Source of the DNA: Streptomyces aidingensis
Lineage (GTDB): Bacteria; Actinomycetota; Actinomycetes; Streptomycetales; Streptomycetaceae
DNA length: 64,000 nucleotides
Reading direction: 5' to 3'
Assembly: GCF_900112355.1 (NCBI RefSeq)
Contig: NZ_FOLM01000012.1
Location: 124,001 to 188,000, forward strand
Shown here: piece after piece, positions 19,024 through 26,451 of the stretch
Position numbering within the stretch: position 1 is the first letter of the stretch
Layout of the letters: each line of letters opens with the position of its first letter
Translations under genes and position numbers: made by a program
Notes under the pieces: generated by a model
What the model was told of the DNA's origin: nothing
What the model saw: the letters and a program-made list of their open reading frames with translations, nothing else
Database searches by the model: none

Positions 19024-19781
19024 ATTCGTTTCTGCGCCCCGTGCCCGTGGAGCGTCCCGCCATGCGGCTGTTCGCCTTCCACCACGCCGGCGGCTCCTCC
19101 ACCGTCTACCACCCCATGCGGCGGCAGCTTCCCGCCGACTGGGAGCTGATGGCCTACGACCTGCCCGGCCGCGGCCGGCTGGCGTCCCAGCGCCCGCTGG
19201 AGGACATCCAGCTCGTGCTGCCCCGGGTGCTGGCCGACATCGAGCCCTGGCTGGACGCGCCCGTCGCGTTCTTCGGCCACAGCTTCGGCGCCATCGTGGC
19301 GAGTGAACTCGCCCGCCTCCTGGAGGGCCAGGGCCGCCCGCCGCTGTGGGTGGGCGTCTCCGGCCGGGTGCCGCCCGGCTACCGCAGCCGGCGCCGGCTG
19401 TCCGAACTCGACGACGACGGCCTGCTGAACGCCGTCCAGGCCATGGGCGGGCTGCCCGAGCAGCTCACCTCGGTCCCCGAGTTCCTGGCCCGGTTCCTCC
19501 AGCTGACCCGCGCCGACATGCGGGCCGTGGAGTCCTACCGGCCCGAGGCCGGCCGGCCGCCGCTGTCCTGCCCGCTGACCGTGTTCTGCGGCACCGACGA
19601 CGGCTGGGCCCCGCCCGCCGCCATGGCCGGCTGGTCGGCGGTGACCAGCCGCCGGCTCCGGCGCCGGGTCTACCCCGGCGGTCACTTCTACTTCACCGGC
19701 CAGGCCATGCCCCGCTTCACCAGGGAACTGGTGGCGGAGATCCGGGCCGCCGCCACGGCCGCCGAGCCGGCCGGCCGCTGA
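19020..19781 (+). CDS. Type II thioesterase
   Basis: A 253-residue alpha/beta hydrolase of the stand-alone thioesterase family that clears aberrant acyl groups from carrier proteins of PKS and NRPS lines. Visible features are the N-terminal FHHAGGS oxyanion-loop motif, nucleophile Ser88 in GHSFGA, an acidic residue in GTDDGWAP and His in GGHFYF near the end. The length is normal for the family. The GTG start overlaps the stop of the preceding PKS gene (GTGA), so the two are probably translationally coupled and the enzyme edits this assembly line. With two AT-less modules an editing enzyme could matter more than usual, but that is conjecture. A role as the final releasing enzyme is possible though less usual for this family. 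Confidence 0.93.
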   Translation: MNSFLRPVPVERPAMRLFAFHHAGGSSTVYHPMRRQLPADWELMAYDLPGRGRLASQRPLEDIQLVLPRVLADIEPWLDAPVAFFGHSFGAIVASELARLLEGQGRPPLWVGVSGRVPPGYRSRRRLSELDDDGLLNAVQAMGGLPEQLTSVPEFLARFLQLTRADMRAVESYRPEAGRPPLSCPLTVFCGTDDGWAPPAAMAGWSAVTSRRLRRRVYPGGHFYFTGQAMPRFTRELVAEIRAAATAAEPAGR

Positions 19782-19879
19782 ACCCCGGCTTCCCCCGACC
19801 CTGCCGCCCCTCCCGCACGCCTTCGACCACGCGCAGGCCCACCGGCCCCGAGCCGGGCAGCCACGAGAGGACACCGCCC

Positions 19880-21085
19880 ATGCCGGCGACGACCGCCAGA
19901 CAACGCACCGCGCCGCGGCCCAACGGCCGGCGCCACCCGGCCCCGGCCGCCGCAGCCGCCGCCGACGAGGACGCGACGGCGGCGCCGCCCCTGACGGCGG
20001 TGACCGCCGGCCGGGAGCCCCTGCAACTCCTCACCCCGGACGGCAAACCCGTACCCCACCCGCACCTCACCCCGGAGCGGGACCCGGCGGCCCTGCGCCG
20101 CATGTACCGGGACATGGTCCTCACCCGCGCCTTCGACGCCGAGGCCACCGCGCTCCAGCGCCAGGGCGAACTGGGCCTGTGGACCCCGCTGGCCGGCCAG
20201 GAGGCCGCCCAGATCGGCTCCGCGCACGCCCTGCGCCCCGACGACTTCGTCTTCCCCTCCTACCGCGAGCACGGTGTGGCCTGGTGCCGCGGCGTCGACC
20301 CGGTCTCCCTGGTCTCCATCTTCCGCGGGGTCACGCACGGCGGCTGGGACCCGGCCGCGCACAACTTCCACCTCTACACCCTGGTCGTCGGCGCCCACCC
20401 GCTGCACGCCACCGGATACGCCATGGGCGTCGCCCGGGACGGCGCGGACAGCGCGGTGATCGCCTACTTCGGCGACGGCGCCTCCAGCCAGGGCGATGTG
20501 GCCGAGGCGTTCACCTTCGCCGCCGTCAACCAGGCGCCGGTGGTCTTCTTCTGCCAGAACAACCAGTGGGCCATCTCGGTCCCCGCCGAGCGGCAGAGCC
20601 GCGTCCCGCTCTACCAGCGGGCCCAGGGCTACGGCTTCCCCGGGGTCCGGGTGGACGGCAACGACGTGCTGGCCGTGCAGGCCGTCACCCGCGCCGCCCT
20701 GGAACGGGCCCGCTCCGGCCGGGGCCCGGTGCTGATCGAGGCGTTCACCTACCGGATGGGCGCGCACACCACCTCCGACGACCCCACCCGCTACCGGATG
20801 CAGGCCGAGCTCGCCGAATGGCAGGCCAAGGACCCCGTCCAGCGGCTGCGCCGCCACCTGGAGCGGCTGGACGCCGCCGACGCCGCCTTCTTCACCGCCA
20901 CCGAGGAGGACGGCCGGGAACTGGCCCGCTCGGTGCGCACCGCGGTGCGCACCATGCCCGATCCGGAGCCGTCCGTCATGTTCGAGCACATCCACGCCGC
21001 CGGGCACCGGCAGGTGGACGCCGAACGCGCCTGGTTCGCCGCCTACCAGGACGGCTTCGCACCGGAGGAGGACGAGGACCGGTGA
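19880..21085 (+). CDS. 2-oxoacid dehydrogenase E1 component, alpha subunit
   Basis: A 401-residue thiamine-diphosphate-dependent subunit. The ThDP motif starts at GDGASSQGD and ends at the NNQWA stretch about 30 residues later, and the late RMGAHTTSDDPTRYR segment is typical of actinobacterial pyruvate or branched-chain E1alpha. With E1beta it decarboxylates a 2-oxoacid and transfers the acyl group to the lipoyl arm of E2. ATG 19880 was chosen for the GAGAGGA site ten bases upstream; the first 45 residues are Ala/Pro-rich and probably disordered. It follows the thioesterase by 98 bases and overlaps the E1beta gene by four. Placement suggests it makes an acyl-CoA primer, for example isobutyryl-, isovaleryl- or 2-methylbutyryl-CoA, for the PKS. 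Pyruvate cannot be excluded from sequence alone. Confidence 0.9.
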   Translation: MPATTARQRTAPRPNGRRHPAPAAAAAADEDATAAPPLTAVTAGREPLQLLTPDGKPVPHPHLTPERDPAALRRMYRDMVLTRAFDAEATALQRQGELGLWTPLAGQEAAQIGSAHALRPDDFVFPSYREHGVAWCRGVDPVSLVSIFRGVTHGGWDPAAHNFHLYTLVVGAHPLHATGYAMGVARDGADSAVIAYFGDGASSQGDVAEAFTFAAVNQAPVVFFCQNNQWAISVPAERQSRVPLYQRAQGYGFPGVRVDGNDVLAVQAVTRAALERARSGRGPVLIEAFTYRMGAHTTSDDPTRYRMQAELAEWQAKDPVQRLRRHLERLDAADAAFFTATEEDGRELARSVRTAVRTMPDPEPSVMFEHIHAAGHRQVDAERAWFAAYQDGFAPEEDEDR

Positions 21086-22122
21086 CCGCCACAGCCACCG
21101 CCGCCACCACAGCCACCGCCACCACGGCCACCGCCCCGGCCGCTCCCGCCGGGGAGCTGACCCTGGCCGCGGCCCTGAACGCGGCGCTCCGCCGCAGCCT
21201 GGAGGACGACCCCAAGGTCCTGGTCATGGGCGAGGACGTCGGCACCCTCGGCGGCGTCTTCCGGATCACCGACGGCCTCCAGAAGGACTTCGGGGAGACC
21301 CGGGTGTTCGACACCCCGCTCGCCGAGTCCGGCATCGTGGGCACCGCCATCGGGCTGGCCATGCGCGGCTACCGGCCGGTGGTGGAGATCCAGTTCGACG
21401 GTTTCGTCTTCCCGGCCTTCGACCAGATCGTCACCCAGCTGGCCAAGATGCGGTTCCGCTCGCACGGCACGGTGACCCTGCCGGTGGTGATCCGCATCCC
21501 GTACGGCGGGGGCATCGGCGCGGTGGAGCACCACAGCGAATCCCCGGAGGCGTACTTCGCGCACACCGGCGGGCTGAAGGTGCTCAGCCCGGCCACCCCG
21601 GCCGACGCCTACGGCATGCTGCGGCAGGCCATCGCCGGCCCCGATCCGGTGATCTTCTTCGAGCCCAAGCGCCGCTACTGGGACAAGGGCCCGGTGGACC
21701 TCGACGCCCCGCCCGCCTCCCCGTACCAGGCCCGGGTGGTCCGGCCCGGCACCGACCTCACCCTCGCCGCCTACGGGCCGATGGTCGCGGTCTGCCTGGC
21801 CGCCGCCCAGGCCGCGGCCGAGGAGGGCCGCTCCCTGGAGGTGATCGACCTGCGCTCGCTGTCCCCGCTGGACACCGGGACGGTCGCCGAGTCCGTGGTC
21901 CGCACCGGCCGGCTGGTGGTGGCCCACGAGGCGCCGTCGTTCTTCGGGCCGGGCGCCGAACTCGCCTCCGCCGTGCAGGAGTCCTGCTTCTACTCGCTCC
22001 AGGCCCCGGTGCTGCGGGTCGGCGGCTTCCACGCCCCGTACCCGCCGGCCCGGGTGGAGCACGAGTATCTGCCGGGCCTGGACCGCGTCCTGGACGCCGT
22101 CGACCGCGCCCTCGCCCACTGA
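21082..22122 (+). CDS. 2-oxoacid dehydrogenase E1 component, beta subunit
   Basis: A 346-residue transketolase-like beta subunit, partner of the E1alpha encoded just upstream. Recognisable blocks are MGEDVG near residue 50, the EIQFDGFVFPAFDQ segment and GGGIGAVEHHSESPEAYF, all characteristic of pyruvate/branched-chain E1beta, followed by the C-terminal transketolase domain. The GTG start overlaps the E1alpha stop (GTGA). The first 20 residues are an Ala/Thr repeat, coded by repeated GCC/ACC codons, and look like a flexible addition absent from the core family. The E2 gene begins 55 bases downstream. No E3 lipoamide dehydrogenase is present in the window, so the complex must share a cellular E3. 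Confidence 0.92.
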   Translation: MTATATAATTATATTATAPAAPAGELTLAAALNAALRRSLEDDPKVLVMGEDVGTLGGVFRITDGLQKDFGETRVFDTPLAESGIVGTAIGLAMRGYRPVVEIQFDGFVFPAFDQIVTQLAKMRFRSHGTVTLPVVIRIPYGGGIGAVEHHSESPEAYFAHTGGLKVLSPATPADAYGMLRQAIAGPDPVIFFEPKRRYWDKGPVDLDAPPASPYQARVVRPGTDLTLAAYGPMVAVCLAAAQAAAEEGRSLEVIDLRSLSPLDTGTVAESVVRTGRLVVAHEAPSFFGPGAELASAVQESCFYSLQAPVLRVGGFHAPYPPARVEHEYLPGLDRVLDAVDRALAH

Positions 22123-22177
22123 CCGCCGGTTCCGCTGATTCCGCCGACCGCATCAGCCATCCCCAGGAGAGACAACG

Positions 22178-23482
22178 GTGAGCACCGCGACCGCGAGCCC
22201 GACCGCCCAGCACGCCCAGGAGTTCCGGCTGCCCGATCTGGGCGAGGGACTGACCGAGGCGGAGATCCTCACCTGGCACGTCCGTCCCGGGGACCCGGTG
22301 AGCGACGGACAGACCGTGGTGGAGGTGGAGACCGCCAAGGCGTCGGTCGAACTTCCCATCCCGTTCGACGGCACCGTGGAGTCCCTGCTGCATCCCGAGG
22401 GCGCCACCGTTCCCGTCGGCACCCCCCTGATCCGCATCACCACAGCCGGAGCCGCCGGGCCGGAGCCCTCCACCGAGGAGGGCTCCGGCTCCGGCGCCGG
22501 CTGCGCCGCGCCGGCCCGCCAGCCGGTCCTGGTCGGCTACGGCGTGGCCGCCGAGGCCCCGCGCCGCCGTCCCCGCCGCTCCCCCGGCCCGCCCGTGCCC
22601 GCCGCGGCGCCCGCGCCCTCACCGGCCGCCCTGGCCAAGCCCCCCGTCCGCAAGCTGGCCCGGCAGCTCGGGGTGGACCTGGCCGCCGTGCCGCCCACCG
22701 GCCCGGGCGGCACGGTCACCCGCGACGACATCCACGCCGCCGCGGCCCCCGCAGCCGCCGCGGCCCCCGTCTCTCCCGCCCCGGCCGGCGACTGGCGGGA
22801 GCCGGTGCGCGGAGTGCGCCGGGCCACCGCCCAGGCCATGGTCAGGAGCGCCGCCATCCCCCAGGCCACGCTGCACCGCACGGTGGACGTCACGGCCACC
22901 GTCGAGCTGGTCGCCCGGCTCCGCCAGGTCCCCGAGCTCGACGGCCTGCGCGTCAACCCCCTGCTGCTCACCGCCCGGGCCCTGCTGACCGCCGTCGCCC
23001 GGCATCCGGACATCAACTCCGCCTGGGACGAGGAGAACCAGGAGATCGTCCACCGCTCCGCGGTCAACCTCGGCATCGCCGCCGCCACCCCGCGCGGACT
23101 GGTCGTCCCCAACATCAAGGACGCCGGCCGGCTCACCCTGGCCCAGCTCGCCACCGGCCTGGGCGATCTGGTCGGCACCGCCCGGGAGGGCCGCACCACC
23201 CCCGAGGCGCTGCGCGGCGGCACCCTCACCATCACCAACATCGGCGTGCTGGGCGCGGACAGCGGCTCCCCGCTGCTCAACCCGGGCGAGTCCGCGATCC
23301 TGGCGCTGGGCGCCATCCGGCTCCAGCCCTGGGTGCACGACGGCCAGGTGGTGCCCCGGCACGTCACCACCCTCGCCCTCTCCTTCGACCACCGCCTGGT
23401 CGACGGCGAACTCGGCGCCCTCGTGCTCGGCGACACCGCCGCCATCCTCGAATCCCCCCACCACCTCATCGCCTGGACCTGA
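22178..23482 (+). CDS. 2-oxoacid dehydrogenase E2, lipoyl acyltransferase
   Basis: A 434-residue dihydrolipoamide acyltransferase that passes the acyl group from E1 to CoA. Three parts are visible: a single lipoyl domain (about 12-90) with the lipoylated Lys54 in ETAKAS; a peripheral subunit-binding domain (about 150-190, PPVRKLARQLGV); and the catalytic domain (about 210-434) ending in FDHRLVDGELG with His405 and Asp409. A basic Arg/Pro-rich linker separates the lipoyl and binding domains. GTG 22178 is supported by AGGAGAG upstream. It closes the E1alpha-E1beta-E2 operon, and a strong stem-loop follows 20 bases after its stop. It is a complete E2, unlike the fragment at the left edge of the window. 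Confidence 0.94.
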   Translation: MSTATASPTAQHAQEFRLPDLGEGLTEAEILTWHVRPGDPVSDGQTVVEVETAKASVELPIPFDGTVESLLHPEGATVPVGTPLIRITTAGAAGPEPSTEEGSGSGAGCAAPARQPVLVGYGVAAEAPRRRPRRSPGPPVPAAAPAPSPAALAKPPVRKLARQLGVDLAAVPPTGPGGTVTRDDIHAAAAPAAAAAPVSPAPAGDWREPVRGVRRATAQAMVRSAAIPQATLHRTVDVTATVELVARLRQVPELDGLRVNPLLLTARALLTAVARHPDINSAWDEENQEIVHRSAVNLGIAAATPRGLVVPNIKDAGRLTLAQLATGLGDLVGTAREGRTTPEALRGGTLTITNIGVLGADSGSPLLNPGESAILALGAIRLQPWVHDGQVVPRHVTTLALSFDHRLVDGELGALVLGDTAAILESPHHLIAWT

Positions 23483-23502
23483 CCGTTGCCACGCTCTGCA
23501 TG

Positions 23503-23521
23503 GCCGCCGGGTCCCGGCGGC
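23503..23521. terminator. Bidirectional stem-loop between E2 and the PIN gene
   Basis: GCCGCCGGGTCCCGGCGGC is an inverted repeat of nine-base arms around a single T (effectively an eight-base stem with a GTC loop). It sits in the 46-base gap between two converging genes and probably ends transcription from both sides, marking the right boundary of the PKS operon. Confidence 0.65.
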
Positions 23522-23528
23522 GCGTGGC

Positions 23529-24071
23529 TCAGAAGAGCCCTTCCCTGGCGCACCAGGCGGCGAAGCCGCCCGGCGGGAACGGCAGCCGATACTCCGTTCT
23601 GAGCAGGTCGTCAGCCATCGCAGACACCAGCGGCACGGTGAGCAGCCCGGCGCGGATCGCGTCGCACAGCAGCCCCAGGGTGCGGCGGACGGTGACGCGG
23701 CCCCGAGCGGCCTGGACGGCCACCCGGTCGTCCAGAACCGCGACGGCGCCCGGCCGGCTCTCGGCCAGGGCAAGAACGCCACACTCGCCGAGGTTGCGCC
23801 CGTCCGGACCGACCAGCCGGCGCTCGTAGCGGACGAATGCCGCCAGCTGCGCGGGCGTCTCCAGCGTGACGGTCTCGATCCATTCGGCGTCGAGTACGCA
23901 GCGAAGGTGATGGTACTGGCCGGTGCCGTTCCGCAGTTCCTCCGCGACGACGTCGGGGATCAGTACGGGATGGCCCTTCAGAATGGTCTTGAGAACGCCG
24001 AGCCACTGCGCGCGGGCGAAATGGCTCAGCGGGCCGGTGTCGAGGACGTACGGGGTTTCCGGTCCGGTCAC
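23529..24071 (-). CDS. PIN-domain protein (DUF3368-like), putative ribonuclease
   Basis: A 180-residue protein with a PIN-like layout. LDTGPLSHFAR near the N-terminus holds the first acidic residue, VVAEEL the second, GECGVLALAE the third and VLDD the fourth, the usual set of metal-binding acids of a PIN nuclease. The start GTG overlaps the stop of the upstream XRE-ImmA gene (GTGA), so the two are co-translated. In such pairs the PIN protein is normally the toxin or effector and the XRE protein the controller. Here the order is regulator then effector, as in many toxin-antitoxin operons. The domain is recognised with moderate confidence; toxicity and RNA target are not visible. Confidence 0.7.
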   Translation of the reverse strand: MTGPETPYVLDTGPLSHFARAQWLGVLKTILKGHPVLIPDVVAEELRNGTGQYHHLRCVLDAEWIETVTLETPAQLAAFVRYERRLVGPDGRNLGECGVLALAESRPGAVAVLDDRVAVQAARGRVTVRRTLGLLCDAIRAGLLTVPLVSAMADDLLRTEYRLPFPPGGFAAWCAREGLF

Positions 24072-25165
24072 GACGTCACTTCCCAGATCTCCGCCTCCGG
24101 CGCGGGGGGAAGGTCGGGCAGGGAATTCCGGTCGAAGGTGCCACGGAGCAGTCCGAGCGCACGGTCGGCGGTGACCACCTCGCGGCGGTACAGCGTGAGT
24201 ACGGCTCGCGCATACGGGCGTGGCAGGGATACGGGAGCCATCTCGTCCCGCACGACGAGGTTCTTCTCCACGATGTCCGCCTGCTTTGTCTGGACACGGC
24301 GGATCTCGTCCGCGCGGACCCCTTCGGCCAGACCCGTCTCGACCAGCCTGCGTGCCAGGGTCGCCATGTCCACTCCGTAGTGGCTGGCGGCGCGCACCGC
24401 GGCATCGCGCCACGTTTCGTCGGAGATGCTCATCCACTGTGTCCAGCGAGTCCGCAGATCGCGGGCCGGCAGGAGCACGGCGCGTGCGAAGCGGTCCAGC
24501 CTGGCCTCGAGGCCCTGGTGCTCCGCTGCGGTGACGCGCCAGTCCAGGGTGAACGGGTCGGCGATGAGGTAGTGCCCCAGTTCGTGGGCTGCGGCGAGCC
24601 GCCGGCGGCCGACCCGCCGGTGCCCGTTGACCAGAGCGACGCCACCTCGCTTCAGCAGCACTGTGGCCGCATCGGCACCTTCGCCGAGATCCGCGGCGAA
24701 GATCAGCAGCCCTGCGTCGGCGGCGAGCCGTGTGATGTCGTGCGCCGGCTCCCCGGGGTCCAGGCCGAGAAGGCGGCGTGCGGAGGCCGCCAGGTCTTCG
24801 GCCTCTTCCGCCGTGCCGGGATGGGGCAGCGGCTCCGGCTGTCCTCCGACCAGTTCGGGGCACTGCGAGGTGACGAACTCGGTGTCCCGTACCAGTGAGT
24901 CCAGTTCTGTGTCGATCGTCTGCGTGGCCGCCTCCGGGCGGGCTCCGCGGTACGAGGCGAGCGCGGGCGGGGCTTCGTCGACGAACCACTCCACCCGCCG
25001 TCCCAGCTCGCGCGCGATGGCCACGAGTTCCACGGCCGATACCCGGCGACTGCCTGATTCGATCTTGGCCAGTGCGGTGCGATCCATGCCGATGGCGGCG
25101 GCAAGCTGCATCTGCGTGACGCCCCGTTCGGCCCTGGCCTCGGCAACACGCGACCCGATCTCCAT
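24068..25165 (-). CDS. XRE regulator fused to ImmA/IrrE metallopeptidase
   Basis: A 365-residue two-domain protein. Residues 1-65 form an XRE helix-turn-helix (the TQMQLAAAIGMDRTALAKIESG stretch). Residues about 140-260 hold a zinc peptidase of the ImmA/IrrE type with HELGH at 194-198. The C-terminal 100 residues are of no recognised type. Proteins like this control toxin-antitoxin or phage-type operons, the peptidase cleaving a repressor on a stress signal. It is joined by a GTGA overlap to the PIN-domain gene downstream. The ATG at 25165 directly abuts an inverted repeat, with no room for a ribosome-binding site, so the mRNA is probably leaderless and autoregulated. Base composition is somewhat lower in G+C than the PKS genes, consistent with acquisition. 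Confidence 0.85.
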   Translation of the reverse strand: MEIGSRVAEARAERGVTQMQLAAAIGMDRTALAKIESGSRRVSAVELVAIARELGRRVEWFVDEAPPALASYRGARPEAATQTIDTELDSLVRDTEFVTSQCPELVGGQPEPLPHPGTAEEAEDLAASARRLLGLDPGEPAHDITRLAADAGLLIFAADLGEGADAATVLLKRGGVALVNGHRRVGRRRLAAAHELGHYLIADPFTLDWRVTAAEHQGLEARLDRFARAVLLPARDLRTRWTQWMSISDETWRDAAVRAASHYGVDMATLARRLVETGLAEGVRADEIRRVQTKQADIVEKNLVVRDEMAPVSLPRPYARAVLTLYRREVVTADRALGLLRGTFDRNSLPDLPPAPEAEIWEVTS

Positions 25166-25182
25166 TGTGCGAAACTAGCACA
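25166..25182 (-). promoter_or_regulatory. Inverted-repeat operator abutting the XRE-ImmA start
   Basis: On the plus strand TGTGC and GCACA flank GAAACTA. On the coding strand the spacer reads TAGTTTC, which resembles a -10 element, and the start codon begins immediately after the repeat. A repressor bound here would cover the promoter. Autoregulation by the XRE protein is inferred. Confidence 0.5.
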
Positions 25183-25238
25183 GAGCCCGGATGTCGCCGT
25201 GTGCCCGGGAGCGCGGGGGCGGCCGGAGGGCGGGGGTC

Positions 25239-26282
25239 TCAGGGCCAGTCGGGGGTGTGCTCGATTTCCAGGACGGCGGCGGTCCACATGAAGCCGGTGC
25301 CGGCGCCGACGGTGATGACGCGGTCGCCGGGGGAGAGCCGGCCGGTCTCCGCCAGGTGGTTGATGCCCATGAGCTGGTCGCTGCTGCCGACGTGGCCGAA
25401 GTCCAGGCTCCACTCGTAGGTGGTGCGGGCCGGGTCCAGGCCGAGCCGCTTGCCGAAGCCCCATTCCGCGATGGGCCGGATCATGGAGGCGTGCACGAAC
25501 CAGCGGGCGTCGTGCAGGCCGGTGCCGGACTCCTCCAGGACCTGCCGGAGCGTCTCGTCGAAGTTGCCGGCGACGGTGGCCAGCACGTCGTCGTAGGCGA
25601 CCTTGTCGCGCAGCAGCCACTCGCCGGGGCGGTCGCCGAGCCGGACGGGTTTGCCGTCCGGGAACGGAGTCTCGTCCCAGGGGCCCATGCCGCGGTAGAG
25701 CGGCTCCAGGGAGGCGTCCGAGCGGCTGACCGTGGCCAGCAGGCGGGCGAAGCCGCCGCGGGCGGAGAGCACCACCGCGCTGCCGCCGTCGCCGAAGACG
25801 GTCTGGTCGTCGCTGGTCCAGCGGTCCACATAGGGCAGGTGCCAGGCGTCGCCGCAGGTCACCAGCGCGGCCCCGGAGCCGGGGCGGGAAGCCGCCCAGG
25901 AGGCGGCCAGTTCCAGACCGCTCAGCACGCCGTTGCAGCCCTGCCGCAGTTCGATGGCGGCCGAGGCGTGCGTGCCGAGCACCTCCCGCTGGACGAAGTG
26001 GGCGGGGGTCCACAGGTCCCGGCCCTGGTGGCTGGTGCAGGCGTGCAGCACCAGATCGATGTCCTGCGGGGCGTGCCCGGAGCGGGCCAGGGCCTGCCGG
26101 CCCGCCTCGGCGGCCATCACCGGGCCGGTCTCCCCGGGGCCCGCCACCCGGACCGCGCGCACGCCGTTGACGGCGGCGGCGGTGGCGTCGTACCGGCCCT
26201 CGGCGACGGCCTGTTCGGCGGTCTGCACCTCCTCGGGCAGGTACACCCCCACCCCGGCGACATGGACGTTCTCCCAGCGCAT
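25239..26282 (-). CDS. KASIII-like (FabH superfamily) ketoacyl synthase/acyltransferase
   Basis: A 347-residue thiolase-fold enzyme. The nucleophile is Cys116 in ELRQGCNG and a histidine (His264) lies in WFVHASMIRP, the places of the Cys and His of FabH. The third triad residue differs: the FabH GN motif is replaced by GHVGSSD (His297, Asp302). Such non-canonical members (DpsC, CerJ and relatives) often act as acyltransferases or select unusual starters rather than performing normal condensation. ATG 26282 is supported by GAGGAGG five bases upstream. It lies 1.8 kb beyond the PKS cluster terminator on the opposite strand with the XRE/PIN pair between. Membership of the cluster is possible, since tetronate pathways use a KASIII-like ring-forming enzyme, but unproven. 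Confidence 0.85.
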   Translation of the reverse strand: MRWENVHVAGVGVYLPEEVQTAEQAVAEGRYDATAAAVNGVRAVRVAGPGETGPVMAAEAGRQALARSGHAPQDIDLVLHACTSHQGRDLWTPAHFVQREVLGTHASAAIELRQGCNGVLSGLELAASWAASRPGSGAALVTCGDAWHLPYVDRWTSDDQTVFGDGGSAVVLSARGGFARLLATVSRSDASLEPLYRGMGPWDETPFPDGKPVRLGDRPGEWLLRDKVAYDDVLATVAGNFDETLRQVLEESGTGLHDARWFVHASMIRPIAEWGFGKRLGLDPARTTYEWSLDFGHVGSSDQLMGINHLAETGRLSPGDRVITVGAGTGFMWTAAVLEIEHTPDWP

Positions 26283-26304
26283 GGCCCCTCCTCGGCGATG
26301 GTCC

Positions 26305-26346
<42 letters not shown>

Positions 26347-26451
26347 ATGACGGCAGTGCCGGCGGCCGGCCGGTCGCGGTACGCGGTACGCGGCCAGGCT
26401 GCCCCGGTCTGCTCGCGATCCCCTTGAGCCGCCCGCCGGCCGTCCCCCGGC

